Shown: piece by piece, positions 32,836-40,596 of the stretch
Numbering within the stretch: position 1 is the stretch's first letter
How the letters are laid out: every line of letters starts with the position of its first letter
NCBI GenBank assembly: GCA_965204875.1
Contig: OZ242020.1
Coordinates: 2,356,001 to 2,420,000, forward strand
DNA length: 64,000 nucleotides
Reading direction: 5' to 3'
DNA from: Aldehydirespirator sp965204875
GTDB taxonomy: Bacteria > Actinomycetota > Acidimicrobiia > Acidimicrobiales > Aldehydirespiratoraceae
Notes under the pieces: generated by a model
Database searches by the model: none
Told to the model about the DNA's origin: nothing
The model's input: the letters and a program-made list of their open reading frames with translations, nothing else
Position numbers and translations under genes: made by a program

Positions 32836-33264
32836 ATGGTCGCTGCGATGCTGGGCCGGGAGCCGTCGGGCGGCTTCGAGGTGGTGGTGCGCGACGGCTC
32901 GGGTGCTCCGGTGGTGATCCGCAACGATCCGCTGCTGCGCGATGGCAGGCCCATGCCCACCCGGTACTGGCTCGTCGACGAGCGCCTGCGAAGCGCGGTT
33001 GCACGGCTGGAGTCCGAGGGTGGGGTGAGGGCTGCGGAGGCTGCCGTCGACCCCGCCGAGCTCGCCGCCGCGCACGACCGCTATGCGGCCGAGCGCGACG
33101 CCGCGGTACCCGAGAGCCACCTCGGCCCTAGGCCCGCTCATGGTGTGGGCGGCACGCGGCGAGGCGTCAAGTGCCTGCATGCTCATTACGCCTGGTATCT
33201 GGCCGGCGGCGACGATCCGGTCGGCCGCTGGGTCCAGCAGCGTCTGAGCGCCGAGACGCCGTGA
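32836..33264 (+). CDS. DUF501 family protein
   Basis: 142 residues from ATG 32836. Family features: VAAMLGREPSGGFEVVVRD at the start, PMPTRYWLVDERLRSAVARL near 41–60, and the C-terminal GGTRRGVKCLHAHYAWYLAG with its Cys/His pair, ending G-D-D-P-V-G-R-W-V. Function unknown. In actinobacteria this gene normally lies in eno–divIC–DUF501–ppx; here it is next to ppx but separated from divIC by the cox/restriction insert. Upstream in-frame GTG codons exist within a tandem duplication, so a longer form is possible. Confidence 0.9.
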   Translation: MVAAMLGREPSGGFEVVVRDGSGAPVVIRNDPLLRDGRPMPTRYWLVDERLRSAVARLESEGGVRAAEAAVDPAELAAAHDRYAAERDAAVPESHLGPRPAHGVGGTRRGVKCLHAHYAWYLAGGDDPVGRWVQQRLSAETP

Positions 33265-33328
33265 CCGCCGAGACGTAACTCCGGATCACGCCAGTGAACT
33301 TCGCGGCTCTTGCGACTCGGGGTGCAGC

Positions 33329-34258
33329 ATGACTCGGCGCCCGGTCGCGGTGATCGACTGCGGCACCAACACCACCCGCCTTCTTGTCACGGACGGGCCG
33401 GGCGCCGGCCTGGTGCGCCGCTCCTCGATCACCCGCCTCGGCCGTGATGTTGACGCCACCGGCATGCTCGACCCTGAGGCGGTCGAGCGAACCCTCGGGT
33501 GCCTGCGCCGCTACCGGCAGGTCATGGACGCCAACGGCGTCGCACGGGACGCAGGCGCGGTGCGGGCTGTGGCCACGTCCGCGGTGCGTGACGCGCGCAA
33601 CGGCGCGGGCTTCCTCGACGAGGCCGGCTCGGTGATCGGCGCGCCCGTCGAGGTGCTGGCGGGAGCGGCCGAGGCGCGCCTCGCTTACCGGGGGGCGGTG
33701 TCGGAGCTCGATCCGGCCGGCGGGCCGTTCCTCGTGGTGGACATCGGCGGGGGCTCCACCGAGCTCGCCTACGGCGGCGCCGAGTGCGAGGCTGCGGTGT
33801 CGCTCGACATCGGCAGCGTCCGGCTCACCGAGAAGTACCTGCACGGCGACCCGCCGCCGCCTGAGGAGCTGTCGGCCTGCCTGTCGGTGACGGGTCTGCA
33901 TCTTGACGACGCGGCGCGTGAACTCCCCGAGATGGCTCCGGAGTGCCGTCTGGTGGGTGTGGCCGGCACGGTCACGAGCGTGGCCGCGGTGGAGATCGGG
34001 CTGGCGGAGTACGACCGCGACGCCCTGCACCACTTCCGGCTCTCGAAGGCCGCCGTCGAGGACGTCTTTCGCACGCTCGCCACGGAGACCCTGCAAGACC
34101 GGCGCCACAATCCGGGACTGCATCCGGGACGCGCCGACGTGATCGTGGCCGGAACCTGCATCCTCGTGCGGCTCATGCGCTACTTCGACTTCGACGAGTG
34201 CCTGGTGTCGGAGTCCGATCTGCTTGACGGTCTCGCCCTGTCGCTGCTGGGTGCTTGA
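33329..34258 (+). CDS. ppx: exopolyphosphatase / Ppx-GppA phosphatase
   Basis: 309 residues, an ASKHA-fold enzyme that cuts phosphate from polyphosphate or pppGpp. Motifs: phosphate-1 VAVIDCGTNTTRLLV at 6–20, the R-A-V-A-T-S-A-V-R block near 83, and phosphate-2 LVVDIGGGSTELAYG near 136–150, then VGVAGTVTSVAA. It is a short, two-domain form like mycobacterial Ppx1. It follows DUF501, as expected from the conserved order. Confidence 0.95.
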   Translation: MTRRPVAVIDCGTNTTRLLVTDGPGAGLVRRSSITRLGRDVDATGMLDPEAVERTLGCLRRYRQVMDANGVARDAGAVRAVATSAVRDARNGAGFLDEAGSVIGAPVEVLAGAAEARLAYRGAVSELDPAGGPFLVVDIGGGSTELAYGGAECEAAVSLDIGSVRLTEKYLHGDPPPPEELSACLSVTGLHLDDAARELPEMAPECRLVGVAGTVTSVAAVEIGLAEYDRDALHHFRLSKAAVEDVFRTLATETLQDRRHNPGLHPGRADVIVAGTCILVRLMRYFDFDECLVSESDLLDGLALSLLGA

Positions 34259-34268
34259 GATTCGCAAT

Positions 34269-34349
34269 GGTTGAGCGTGGCTGGCCGCCGGGTCCGCCCT
34301 AGGACTGCTGCCGTTGCCGGTCGATCAGGCTTGTGCTGGTTGAGCGTGG
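34269..34349 (+). repeat. 12-bp direct repeat, 69 bp apart, downstream of ppx
   Basis: GGTTGAGCGTGG occurs at 34269–34280 and 34338–34349 in the 130-bp gap before the acetyltransferase gene. Confidence 0.6.
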
Positions 34350-34374
34350 GCAGGATCGTTGCGGAGTCAAGGGT

Positions 34375-34380
34375 TAGAGT
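34375..34380 (+). promoter_or_regulatory. putative -10 element of a leaderless promoter (acetyltransferase gene)
   Basis: TAGAGT lies 8 nt before GTG 34389, which supports that start. Confidence 0.5.
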
Positions 34381-34388
34381 CCGACGCC

Positions 34389-35027
34389 GTGACCACCCTG
34401 CTGGGGCGCAGAGTGCTGCTGAGGCCGCTGATTCGCGACGACTTCAGGGCCTGGCGCGAGGTTCGCCGCCGCAACCGCGCCCGGCTGGCGCTCTGGGAGC
34501 CGCGGCTGGCGCCGGGGCGGCCCGACATCGCCGAGGATCCGGGCGCCTTCGCGGCGCGCTGCGCGGCACGAAAGCGCGAGCGCCAGCAGGGCGCAGGCTT
34601 CGGTTTCGGCGTCTTCGTCGAGGGCGGGCTGCGCGGTGAGATGAACCTCTCGTCGATCCAGCGGGGCCCGCTGCAGTCCTGCTACGTCGGCTACTGGATG
34701 GACGAGGCCGTGGGCGGGCGCGGCTACACCCCCGAGGCGCTCGTGGTGGCGGCGCGCTTCGCCTTCGAGAAGCTGTCGCTGCACCGTCTGCAGGTCGCCA
34801 TCGTGCCTCGCAACACCGCAAGCCTCCGGGTCGTCGAGAAGCTCGGGTTGCGGCGAGAGGGGCTGGCCGAGCGATATGTGGAGATCAACGGCACCTGGGA
34901 GGATCACTACCGCTTCGCCATCACCGCGGAGGAGTGGCAGGTGCGCGGCCCCGAACTCGTGGCGCGCTGGATCGCTCCGCTGCGGAGGACTCAGCCGGCG
35001 CCGGGCTTGGAGCTGATCCGGGACTGA
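34389..35027 (+). CDS. GNAT-family acetyltransferase (RimJ/RimL-like)
   Basis: 212 residues. RimJ-type pattern: an N-terminal LRPLIRDDFRAWREVRRRNR, acetyl-CoA-binding V-G-Y-W-M-D-E-A-V-G-G-R-G-Y-T-P-E-A, then HRLQVAIVPRNTASLRVVEK and L-G-L-R-R-E-G. Such enzymes acetylate N termini of ribosomal or other proteins; the substrate is unknown. The last 37 bp overlap, tail to tail, the enoyl-CoA hydratase-like gene on the other strand. Confidence 0.9.
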   Translation: MTTLLGRRVLLRPLIRDDFRAWREVRRRNRARLALWEPRLAPGRPDIAEDPGAFAARCAARKRERQQGAGFGFGVFVEGGLRGEMNLSSIQRGPLQSCYVGYWMDEAVGGRGYTPEALVVAARFAFEKLSLHRLQVAIVPRNTASLRVVEKLGLRREGLAERYVEINGTWEDHYRFAITAEEWQVRGPELVARWIAPLRRTQPAPGLELIRD

Positions 35028-35758
35028 AGGCTGCGCACTAGCTCGGAGAACGCGGGCTGACCCATCGAGGCGAGCTGGGGCTGCAGCTCGTGAGCGACGG
35101 CCGCGTCGGAGTCGGCTATCTCATCGAGCGACAGGATGGTCGCCTTGGTGGCGGCCACCAGCTCCTTGGGCTGGGCCGCAGCCCGCGCTGCGAGCTCGCG
35201 GGCCCGCTCCAGCAGGCGGTCGTCTTCGACCACTTCCCAGGCGAGCCCCGTCCGGTGGGCGTGCTCGGCTGAGAGCGCCTCTCCGAAGATCACCATCGCC
35301 ATCGTCGTGGTGCGGTCCGTCATGTGTCTCAAGCGCCAGGTGTGGCCCCCGCCGGGGTGCAGGCCGATCTTCAGGAAGCGGGAGTCGAAGCGCGCCCACC
35401 GGCGGCCCGCCAGCACGATGTCACAGGCCAGCACCATGTTCATGCCGGCGCCCACGGCCGATCCGTTGACGGCGGCGACGGTGGCCAGGGGCGAGTGCGC
35501 CACCCGGAGGAACCCCTCGTAGAGGCGCTCAATGCCGGTGGACTCCGAGGCCAGCAGGTCGTCGAGGTCGGCGCCCGCGCAGAAGCCCTTGCCCGCGCCG
35601 GTCACCACGAGCGCCCCGATGCCGGGGTCGGCCTCGAGCTCGTCCAGCGCGGCCGAGATCTCGCCGTTCATGGACGCGTTCACGGCGTTGCGCTTGGCCG
35701 GGTCGTTGAGCGTGAGCGTGGCCACGCGTTCGGATCTCTCGACAATCACGTAAGACAT
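34991..35758 (-). CDS. enoyl-CoA hydratase/isomerase family protein
   Basis: 255 residues, crotonase fold. Oxyanion-hole segments are present: KRNAVNASM near 23–31, GKGFCAGADLDDL near 57–69, AAVNGSAVGAGMNMVLACD near 97–115. Where hydratases have the first catalytic Glu (F-G-x-P-E) this protein reads D-S-R-F-L-K, and the second Glu is not evident either. A different crotonase-fold reaction, or a non-hydratase role, is possible. The start at 35758 fits the family (MSYVIVERSERVATLTLN). Its stop lies inside the acetyltransferase gene. Confidence 0.85.
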   Translation of the reverse strand: MSYVIVERSERVATLTLNDPAKRNAVNASMNGEISAALDELEADPGIGALVVTGAGKGFCAGADLDDLLASESTGIERLYEGFLRVAHSPLATVAAVNGSAVGAGMNMVLACDIVLAGRRWARFDSRFLKIGLHPGGGHTWRLRHMTDRTTTMAMVIFGEALSAEHAHRTGLAWEVVEDDRLLERARELAARAAAQPKELVAATKATILSLDEIADSDAAVAHELQPQLASMGQPAFSELVRSLQSRISSKPGAG

Positions 35759-35768
35759 GGCCCGCAGT

Positions 35769-35849
35769 ATGGCGGAACTGCGATGGGGTGCCGTGCCACG
35801 GTGACCTCTTGCTCCGCCGGCGCATGGGGCGCGCATGGCGGAACTGCGA
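35769..35849. repeat. 15-bp direct repeat, 66 bp apart, between echA-like and MFS genes
   Basis: ATGGCGGAACTGCGA occurs at 35769–35783 and 35835–35849 in the divergent intergenic region. The flanks are also partly alike. Confidence 0.88.
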
Positions 35850-35871
35850 CGTGTGCGTGCGACTGTGACGG

Positions 35872-35877
35872 TACGGT
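35872..35877 (+). promoter_or_regulatory. putative -10 element of a leaderless promoter (MFS gene)
   Basis: TACGGT lies 6 nt before GTG 35884. Confidence 0.4.
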
Positions 35878-35883
35878 GCCCCG

Positions 35884-37170
35884 GTGCCCCCGGCGGCCTT
35901 CGCCTCTTTCAGTCACCGCGAATACCGCTTCTTCTGGGTCGGCGGATTCGTTGCCAACGCCGCCCGCTTCTCTCAGTATGTGGCCCTGCCGGCGGTCATC
36001 TGGGATCTCACGCGCAGCCCCGGCTGGGTCGGTTTCGCCGGTTTTGCCCAGTTCGTGCCCATGGCGGTGGTCGCCCCGGTCGCGGGCCTGATGGCCGATC
36101 ACTACCGGAGGCGCCGGCTCCTGCTCGTGACCCAGTCGGTGATGGGAACCGTGGCGATGTCCCTCGCGGTGGCGTGGTGGCAGGGCGTGCGCTCTCCGGT
36201 GGCCTATGTCGTGCTGGCGACGCTGACCGGCTTCGCCAGCGGTTTCAACCTGCCGGTCTGGCAGGCTTTCGTGAGCGAGCTGGTTCCCAGGGAGCTGCTG
36301 CTCAACGCGGTCACGCTGAACTCGGCGCAGTTCAACTGCTCCCGCGTGGTGGGGCCGATGCTCGGAGGGATCATCGTCGCAGGCGTCGGACCCGCGGAGG
36401 CGTTCGCGGTGGCCGGGGCCGGATGCGTGGCGGTGCTCTTCGCTCTGGCCTTCATCGAGTCGCGCGAGCCTGCCGCCGCGGGCGCGGCTCTGGGCATGCG
36501 CCCGATTCGCAACATCGTCGCGGTGGTCGGCTATGTGCGGGAGCGCCGCGGCCTGACCGCGGCCTTCGGCATGGTTGCGGTGATCGGCATGCTGGGGCTG
36601 CCGGTGCAGGTGCTGATGGTGGTCTTTGCCGAGGACGTGTTCGACCGGGGCCCCGGCGGGTACGGGTTCATGCTCACGATGGTCGGTGCGGGGGCGGTGC
36701 TGACCACGCCGATCGTGGCGTCGCTCGGGGGGCGGGTGCCGCGTTCGCGGATCCAGCGGGCCGCGCTGGTGATGTACGGCTGCGCCATCTTGGGCCTGGC
36801 CGCGGCGCCCTCCTTCGGTGCCTTCCTCGTGCCGCTGATGCTTGTCGGGGCGGCTCACCTCACCTCGGCCAGCGCGCTCAACACCACGGTTCAGCTTCAG
36901 GTGGACGAGGAGCGCAGGGCGCAGGTCATCGGTCTCTACGTGATGGTGCTGATGACGTCGAACCCGCTCGGGCAGCTGGCTCTGGGGCAGCTGATCGAGC
37001 TGATCGGGGCGCGTGCCGCCTTCGCCGCCTTTGGTGCTGCGCTGCTGGCGACGACGGCGCTGCTGCACGCGCTGGCCTGGCTGGACCGCATGGACGCCGA
37101 GGTCGGCACCTATTCCCCGGGGGTGGTCCCCGAGGCGCACCCCACCACACCGTCGCCTCCCCGCCGCTAG
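35884..37170 (+). CDS. major facilitator superfamily transporter
   Basis: 428 residues with about twelve hydrophobic segments. The MFS motif A region between helices 2 and 3 reads GLMADHYRRRRLLL near 73–86. It resembles the MFS_3/EntS-type group (drug or siderophore exporters): FRxFWxGxFxxNxAxxxQ at the start and A-F-V-S-E-L-V-P-R-E-L-L-L-N-A-V in the middle. The substrate is unknown. It is transcribed divergently from the enoyl-CoA hydratase-like gene. Confidence 0.9.
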   Translation: MPPAAFASFSHREYRFFWVGGFVANAARFSQYVALPAVIWDLTRSPGWVGFAGFAQFVPMAVVAPVAGLMADHYRRRRLLLVTQSVMGTVAMSLAVAWWQGVRSPVAYVVLATLTGFASGFNLPVWQAFVSELVPRELLLNAVTLNSAQFNCSRVVGPMLGGIIVAGVGPAEAFAVAGAGCVAVLFALAFIESREPAAAGAALGMRPIRNIVAVVGYVRERRGLTAAFGMVAVIGMLGLPVQVLMVVFAEDVFDRGPGGYGFMLTMVGAGAVLTTPIVASLGGRVPRSRIQRAALVMYGCAILGLAAAPSFGAFLVPLMLVGAAHLTSASALNTTVQLQVDEERRAQVIGLYVMVLMTSNPLGQLALGQLIELIGARAAFAAFGAALLATTALLHALAWLDRMDAEVGTYSPGVVPEAHPTTPSPPRR

Positions 37171-37200
37171 CGAGCGCGTGCCGCGCCGGCGGTTCCCCAT

Positions 37201-37369
37201 CCACCTGGGTGTGGCCCCGGATCGCGTGGGGGTGTCTCACCATTGGATGCAACCTCACCTCCCACACACCACTTGGGTGTTGTCCCGAGTCGTTTGGAGG
37301 TTGTTCACCATGGGTGACAACCTCACCTCCCGCACCACCTGGGTGTGGTACCGAGTCGTTAGGTGGTGG
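37201..37369. repeat. three tandem imperfect ~67-bp units with hairpin, between convergent genes
   Basis: Units begin CCACCTGGGTGTGG at 37201, CCACTTGGGTGTTG at 37269 and CCACCTGGGTGTGG at 37335. They share CCGAGTCGTT and CACCAT segments. Within the second unit, 37297–37324 can fold as GAGGTTGTTCACC-ATG-GGTGACAACCTC, a strong stem with one bulge. The array fills the space between the stops of the MFS gene and the nuclease gene, so it may act as a two-way terminator, although no T-run follows. Confidence 0.8.
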
Positions 37370-38329
37370 TCACCATCCCTGCGGGTCGCTGTCGAAGGCG
37401 TTCTCCAGGTAGGCGGTTCCCTCCTCGCAGCCTGCGCGCACGGGGCACCAGCGGCAGGTCGGACCGGGCGACACTCCGTGCTCGCGGCTTTGGGCGACCA
37501 ACTCGACGTTGCGGCGCGCGCCGTCGATCACCCGCTCGGCCGCCGAGCGCAGGAGGTCCACACTCACTTCCTCGTGATGGAACCTGCCCTGGTCGAGGTA
37601 GTAGGTGGCCACCAGCCTGGGCGGCAGCACCCGCAGAGACTCGAGCAGCGCGTAGAAGCGCAGGTCGTCGCGGTGTGAGGGAGCGAAGCCGCCGGTCTTG
37701 AAGTCGACGATCACCTTGCCCGCGACGGTTCCCTCGGGCTGGCCGAGCGTGAGGTCAGCTCGGCCGGACAGCACGATCGACCCGCCGTGCAGCTCCGCCC
37801 GCAGCGAGCTCTCGGTCGTTGGCGTCCACTGTCGCTTCAGCGGCGGGAAGCACTCGAGGAACTGGGTCATGGCCGCGCCCGACATAGAGCGCAGCTCGGT
37901 CAGCTCGGTTTCGCTGCACACACTGAGGTACTCGCCGACGCTCTTGGAGGCGTTCTGCAGGCTGGCTATGGCCTCGTCCACGAGCACCAGAGGGAACGGC
38001 TCGCCGCGCCAGTGAACGGACAGCTCTATCGCCTTGTGCAGGATCGTCCCGCGGGCCGTGGCCGGCGACCACGCGAAGGGCTGCTCGCGCTCGGCCAGGA
38101 ACTTCCGCTCGCATCCCAGCGACTGGGCGAGCATGTACTTGCTCAGGAAGAGCCGGTCGTCGTCGAACGCTTTCGAGGCGATGGTCTCCAGCAGCGGTTC
38201 GGTCCCCTCCTCCAAGTGGTCGCGCAGCTCGTCGCCCAGGCTGGGATCGAACTCGGGGCGCTCGGTGCGTGAGGCCCCCAGGAGGTCCACCACCGCCTGC
38301 TGGGTCGGGTTGTAATCGTCGGAATGCAC
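37370..38329 (-). CDS. PD-(D/E)XK nuclease family protein (RecB/Cas4-like, possible Fe-S cluster)
   Basis: 319 residues from GTG 38329. The nuclease core shows H-K-A-I-E near 107, then GRADLTLG near 193 and VIVDFKTGGF near 208, i.e. the D…D-x-K arrangement of RecB-like nucleases. A Cys near residue 80 (LGCERKF) plus three C-terminal Cys (CRWCPVRAGC near 293–302) match the four-Cys iron–sulfur layout of Cas4/AddB proteins. No cas or recBCD/adnAB genes are nearby. It is probably a single-strand exonuclease in DNA repair (inference). Confidence 0.85.
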   Translation of the reverse strand: MHSDDYNPTQQAVVDLLGASRTERPEFDPSLGDELRDHLEEGTEPLLETIASKAFDDDRLFLSKYMLAQSLGCERKFLAEREQPFAWSPATARGTILHKAIELSVHWRGEPFPLVLVDEAIASLQNASKSVGEYLSVCSETELTELRSMSGAAMTQFLECFPPLKRQWTPTTESSLRAELHGGSIVLSGRADLTLGQPEGTVAGKVIVDFKTGGFAPSHRDDLRFYALLESLRVLPPRLVATYYLDQGRFHHEEVSVDLLRSAAERVIDGARRNVELVAQSREHGVSPGPTCRWCPVRAGCEEGTAYLENAFDSDPQGW

Positions 38330-38443
38330 GCAGCCAGCGTGCCACAGCCCTATGACATGCCGCGCCCCGAACCCAGCCTGCGCCCAGCGGCAACGCAGCG
38401 GGTACGGCGGCTGTGTCACACCCCCGCGCGACGATGGCTGCCG

Positions 38444-38788
38444 ATGGGAATGACCGCTCTCTCCTTCGCCGCCGCCGCCCGCTCGCTGTCCCGGGCCGCC
38501 CGCCTGCGCGACCTCACCGTGCCCGACTTCGCCAGCCCTCCGAGGCGGGCCGACCTCGACCGCTCGATACGCCGCCGCGCGGGCTGCCCGGTCGTGTCGG
38601 TGCGCTTGCGGGGCAGGCCTGAGAGTGCCGTGCTCGCGGACATGATCGAGGGGATCATCGTGGCCAACGGGCTCAACGGGGCCAAAGCGGACCTGGCGCG
38701 CTCAGCCCTCTGGCTGTCGGTCGATCACCCCGGCAGCAGCGACCGCGGCGAGCAACACGCCGACCTCGACCTCACGCAGGTCGCCTGA
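38444..38788 (+). CDS. hypothetical protein
   Basis: 114 residues from ATG 38444 (ATG 38450 is the alternative). I do not recognise a family. The protein is Ala/Arg-rich at the start and has a central stretch, GCPVVSVRLRGRPESAVLAD followed by MIEGIIVANGLNG, that looks like an alpha/beta fold, with an acidic end. It is divergent from the nuclease gene, with a 114-bp gap. Codon use matches the neighbours, which supports a real gene. No Shine-Dalgarno is evident. Confidence 0.55.
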   Translation: MGMTALSFAAAARSLSRAARLRDLTVPDFASPPRRADLDRSIRRRAGCPVVSVRLRGRPESAVLADMIEGIIVANGLNGAKADLARSALWLSVDHPGSSDRGEQHADLDLTQVA

Positions 38789-38845
38789 GCAGCGCTGCCG
38801 GCACGCATTTCGTCTACAGCAACAAGCAAAGGAGCAGCCGGCACA

Positions 38846-39418
38846 ATGGAGACTTACGAGAATACAATGAATGATCTAGGCGAGGCCATCAGAGGGCTTG
38901 TGGAGTCATTATGGCCCTCGGATGCCGTCGATCTGTTGATTCTCCTCGCAGTGGCCTATCTGGTCTGGCGATTCGTGATTCCCACAGTGAAGCTCTTTGG
39001 GATGATCTCTTACATTGCGACCTATGGGTTGCTTCACTCGCGTACGCCTAGGCCGGACAAGGACTTCCAGGCCGATGCAGAGACCTCGGCCAGGCTCATC
39101 TCGCAGACGGAGGACTGGGTGGAAAAGAAGGGGTACTGGTCGATTCCACAGGATATGCCGCTCGGGTGGATCCGGGCCGTCGCTGCGTCGAATCACCCGC
39201 TGGTGCTGCGGGACGTCGCCAGATGCTCGCGAACCCCGGTGGATATTCTTGAGCGGCTCGCCGACCACCCTGACGCGCGCGTTCGCGCCGGGCTTGGAGG
39301 CAACCTGAGTGTTCCTCACAGCGTGCGCGATCGATTGTCGGAGGACAGGGCGCCCGAAGTGCGGGCCGCATTCGAGGAACACCGGGCTCAGCGTCGACCT
39401 GGCCGCCGGTTGGGCTGA
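38846..39418 (+). CDS. membrane-anchored protein with leucine-rich-variant (LRV/HEAT-like) repeats
   Basis: 190 residues. One hydrophobic helix (about 28–47) is followed by a soluble domain with short helical repeats: A-S-N-H-P-L-V-L-R-D-V-A, then RTPVDILERLADHPDARVRA, then GNLSVPHSVRDRLSEDRAPE and V-R-A-A-F. The pattern (N-x-x-x-P-x-x-x-L-x-x-L-A-x-D-x-x-x-x-V-R) is that of LRV repeats, usually protein-binding. AAAGGAGC precedes the ATG. The first half is less G+C-rich than the surrounding genes, suggesting transfer. It lies 30 bp upstream of tRNA-Leu. Confidence 0.75.
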   Translation: METYENTMNDLGEAIRGLVESLWPSDAVDLLILLAVAYLVWRFVIPTVKLFGMISYIATYGLLHSRTPRPDKDFQADAETSARLISQTEDWVEKKGYWSIPQDMPLGWIRAVAASNHPLVLRDVARCSRTPVDILERLADHPDARVRAGLGGNLSVPHSVRDRLSEDRAPEVRAAFEEHRAQRRPGRRLG

Positions 39419-39448
39419 ATGTGGGGCGGCGGGTACCGTGGCGAGCGT

Positions 39449-39531
39449 GCCCGGGTGGCGAAATGGCATACGCGGCTCGCTTAAAACGAGTTGTCCTGAC
39501 GGGCGTGTGGGTTCGAGTCCCACCCCGGGCA
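39449..39531 (+). tRNA. tRNA-Leu (anticodon TAA)
   Basis: An 83-nt class II tRNA. Acceptor GCCCGGG/CCCGGGC, anticodon stem GCTCG/CGAGT with loop CTTAAAA (anticodon TAA), long variable arm (TGTCCTGACGGGCG region), T-arm GTGGG-TTCGAGT-CCCAC, discriminator A. CCA is not encoded. Confidence 0.95.
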
Positions 39532-39645
39532 CTCTCTCCGGCTTGAACACGCAAGCGCGCGGAGCCTGATGTGTCGATGACCCATCACCACTATCGCCAT
39601 CTGAACGCGCGGGCTGCAGGCCTGACTTACTGAGAGGGATTGATC

Positions 39646-40521
39646 GTGGCCGATTGCGCCTTCGTCGGTCTTGGAGTGATGGGCTACCCGATGGCGGGTC
39701 ATCTCGCCGCGTCCGGCCGCCATGTGACGGTCTACAACCGCACGGCGTCGCGGGCCGATGCCTGGGCGTCCGAGCACGCAGGAGCCGTGGCGCGCACCCC
39801 GGCCGCGGCGGCCGCCGGTGCCGAGTTCGTGTTCGTGTGCGTGGGCAACGACGACGATGTGCGCTCGGTGACGATGGAGGAGGGGGGCGTGCTGGGGTCG
39901 ATGGCGACGGGCTCGATTCTCGTGGACCACACCACGGCCTCCGCCGATCTTGCTCAGGAACTGCACGCGGCCGCCGCAGGGCGTGGCGTCGGCTTCGTGG
40001 ACGCCCCCATCTCCGGCGGGCAGGCCGGAGCGGAGAACGGCACCCTCACGGTGATGTGCGGCGGCGGCAGTGCCGATTTCGACCGGGCCCGGCGGGTGAT
40101 CTCCGCCTACGCCAGGGCGGTCACGCTGCTCGGCGGGCCCGGCAGCGGTCAGCGCACCAAGATGGTCAACCAGATCTGCATTGCCGGGCTGCTGCAGGGT
40201 CTCGCCGAGGGCATCGACTTCGCCCGCCGTGCCGGACTCGATGTGGAGCAGGTCGTCGAGACGATCTCGCAGGGAGCGGCCGGCTCCTGGCAGATGGCCA
40301 ACCGGGGCGTGACGATGGCGCGCCGCGAGTTCGATTTCGGCTTTGCGCTGGACTGGATGCGCAAGGATCTCGCCATCTGCCTCTCAGAGGCCGAGCGCAT
40401 CGGCGCCACCCTGCCGATCACCGCGGTGATCGACCAGTTCTACGCTCGGCTGCAGCGCCAGGGCAGGGGCCGCTGGGACACCAGCTCGCTGATCGAGCTC
40501 CTAGTCGACGAGTCTCGCTGA
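39646..40521 (+). CDS. NAD(P)-dependent 3-hydroxyisobutyrate dehydrogenase-family oxidoreductase
   Basis: 291 residues. The Rossmann motif FVGLGVMGYPMAGHL is at the N terminus. The substrate block DAPISGGQAGAENGTLTVM lies near 118–136, the catalytic Lys in R-T-K-M-V-N-Q near 170, and D-L-A-I-C near the end. Members reduce or oxidise beta-hydroxy acids; the exact substrate is unknown. GAGAGGG at 39632–39638 is spaced correctly for GTG 39646, so I prefer it over TTG 39640, which would be too close. A 29-bp tandem duplication covers the C-terminal codons and stop. Confidence 0.9.
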   Translation: MADCAFVGLGVMGYPMAGHLAASGRHVTVYNRTASRADAWASEHAGAVARTPAAAAAGAEFVFVCVGNDDDVRSVTMEEGGVLGSMATGSILVDHTTASADLAQELHAAAAGRGVGFVDAPISGGQAGAENGTLTVMCGGGSADFDRARRVISAYARAVTLLGGPGSGQRTKMVNQICIAGLLQGLAEGIDFARRAGLDVEQVVETISQGAAGSWQMANRGVTMARREFDFGFALDWMRKDLAICLSEAERIGATLPITAVIDQFYARLQRQGRGRWDTSSLIELLVDESR

Positions 40522-40542
40522 TCGGGCTCCTAGTCGACGAGT
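40485..40542 (+). repeat. 29-bp tandem duplication at the dehydrogenase stop codon
   Basis: The unit beginning CTCGCTGATCGAGCTCCTAG at 40485–40513 is repeated head to tail at 40514–40542 with one mismatch. The first unit codes for the end of the protein; the second holds its stop. Confidence 0.95.
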
Positions 40543-40596
40543 GAAACGCCCGAGCCGCGTCATCGCCGCGGAACGACCGCGGCTAGGCGCGCCGCG

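Noticed and set aside
37201..37369. Possible CRISPR array
   Set aside because: Units are about 67 bp, imperfect along their length, only three in number, and there is no constant repeat with unique spacers; no cas genes.
37370..38329. Calling the nuclease Cas4
   Set aside because: Cysteine pattern and fold fit several RecB-like families and no CRISPR locus is present.
39449..39531. tRNA-Leu as an attachment site for an integrated element
   Set aside because: No repeat of the tRNA 3' end and no integrase gene are visible nearby.
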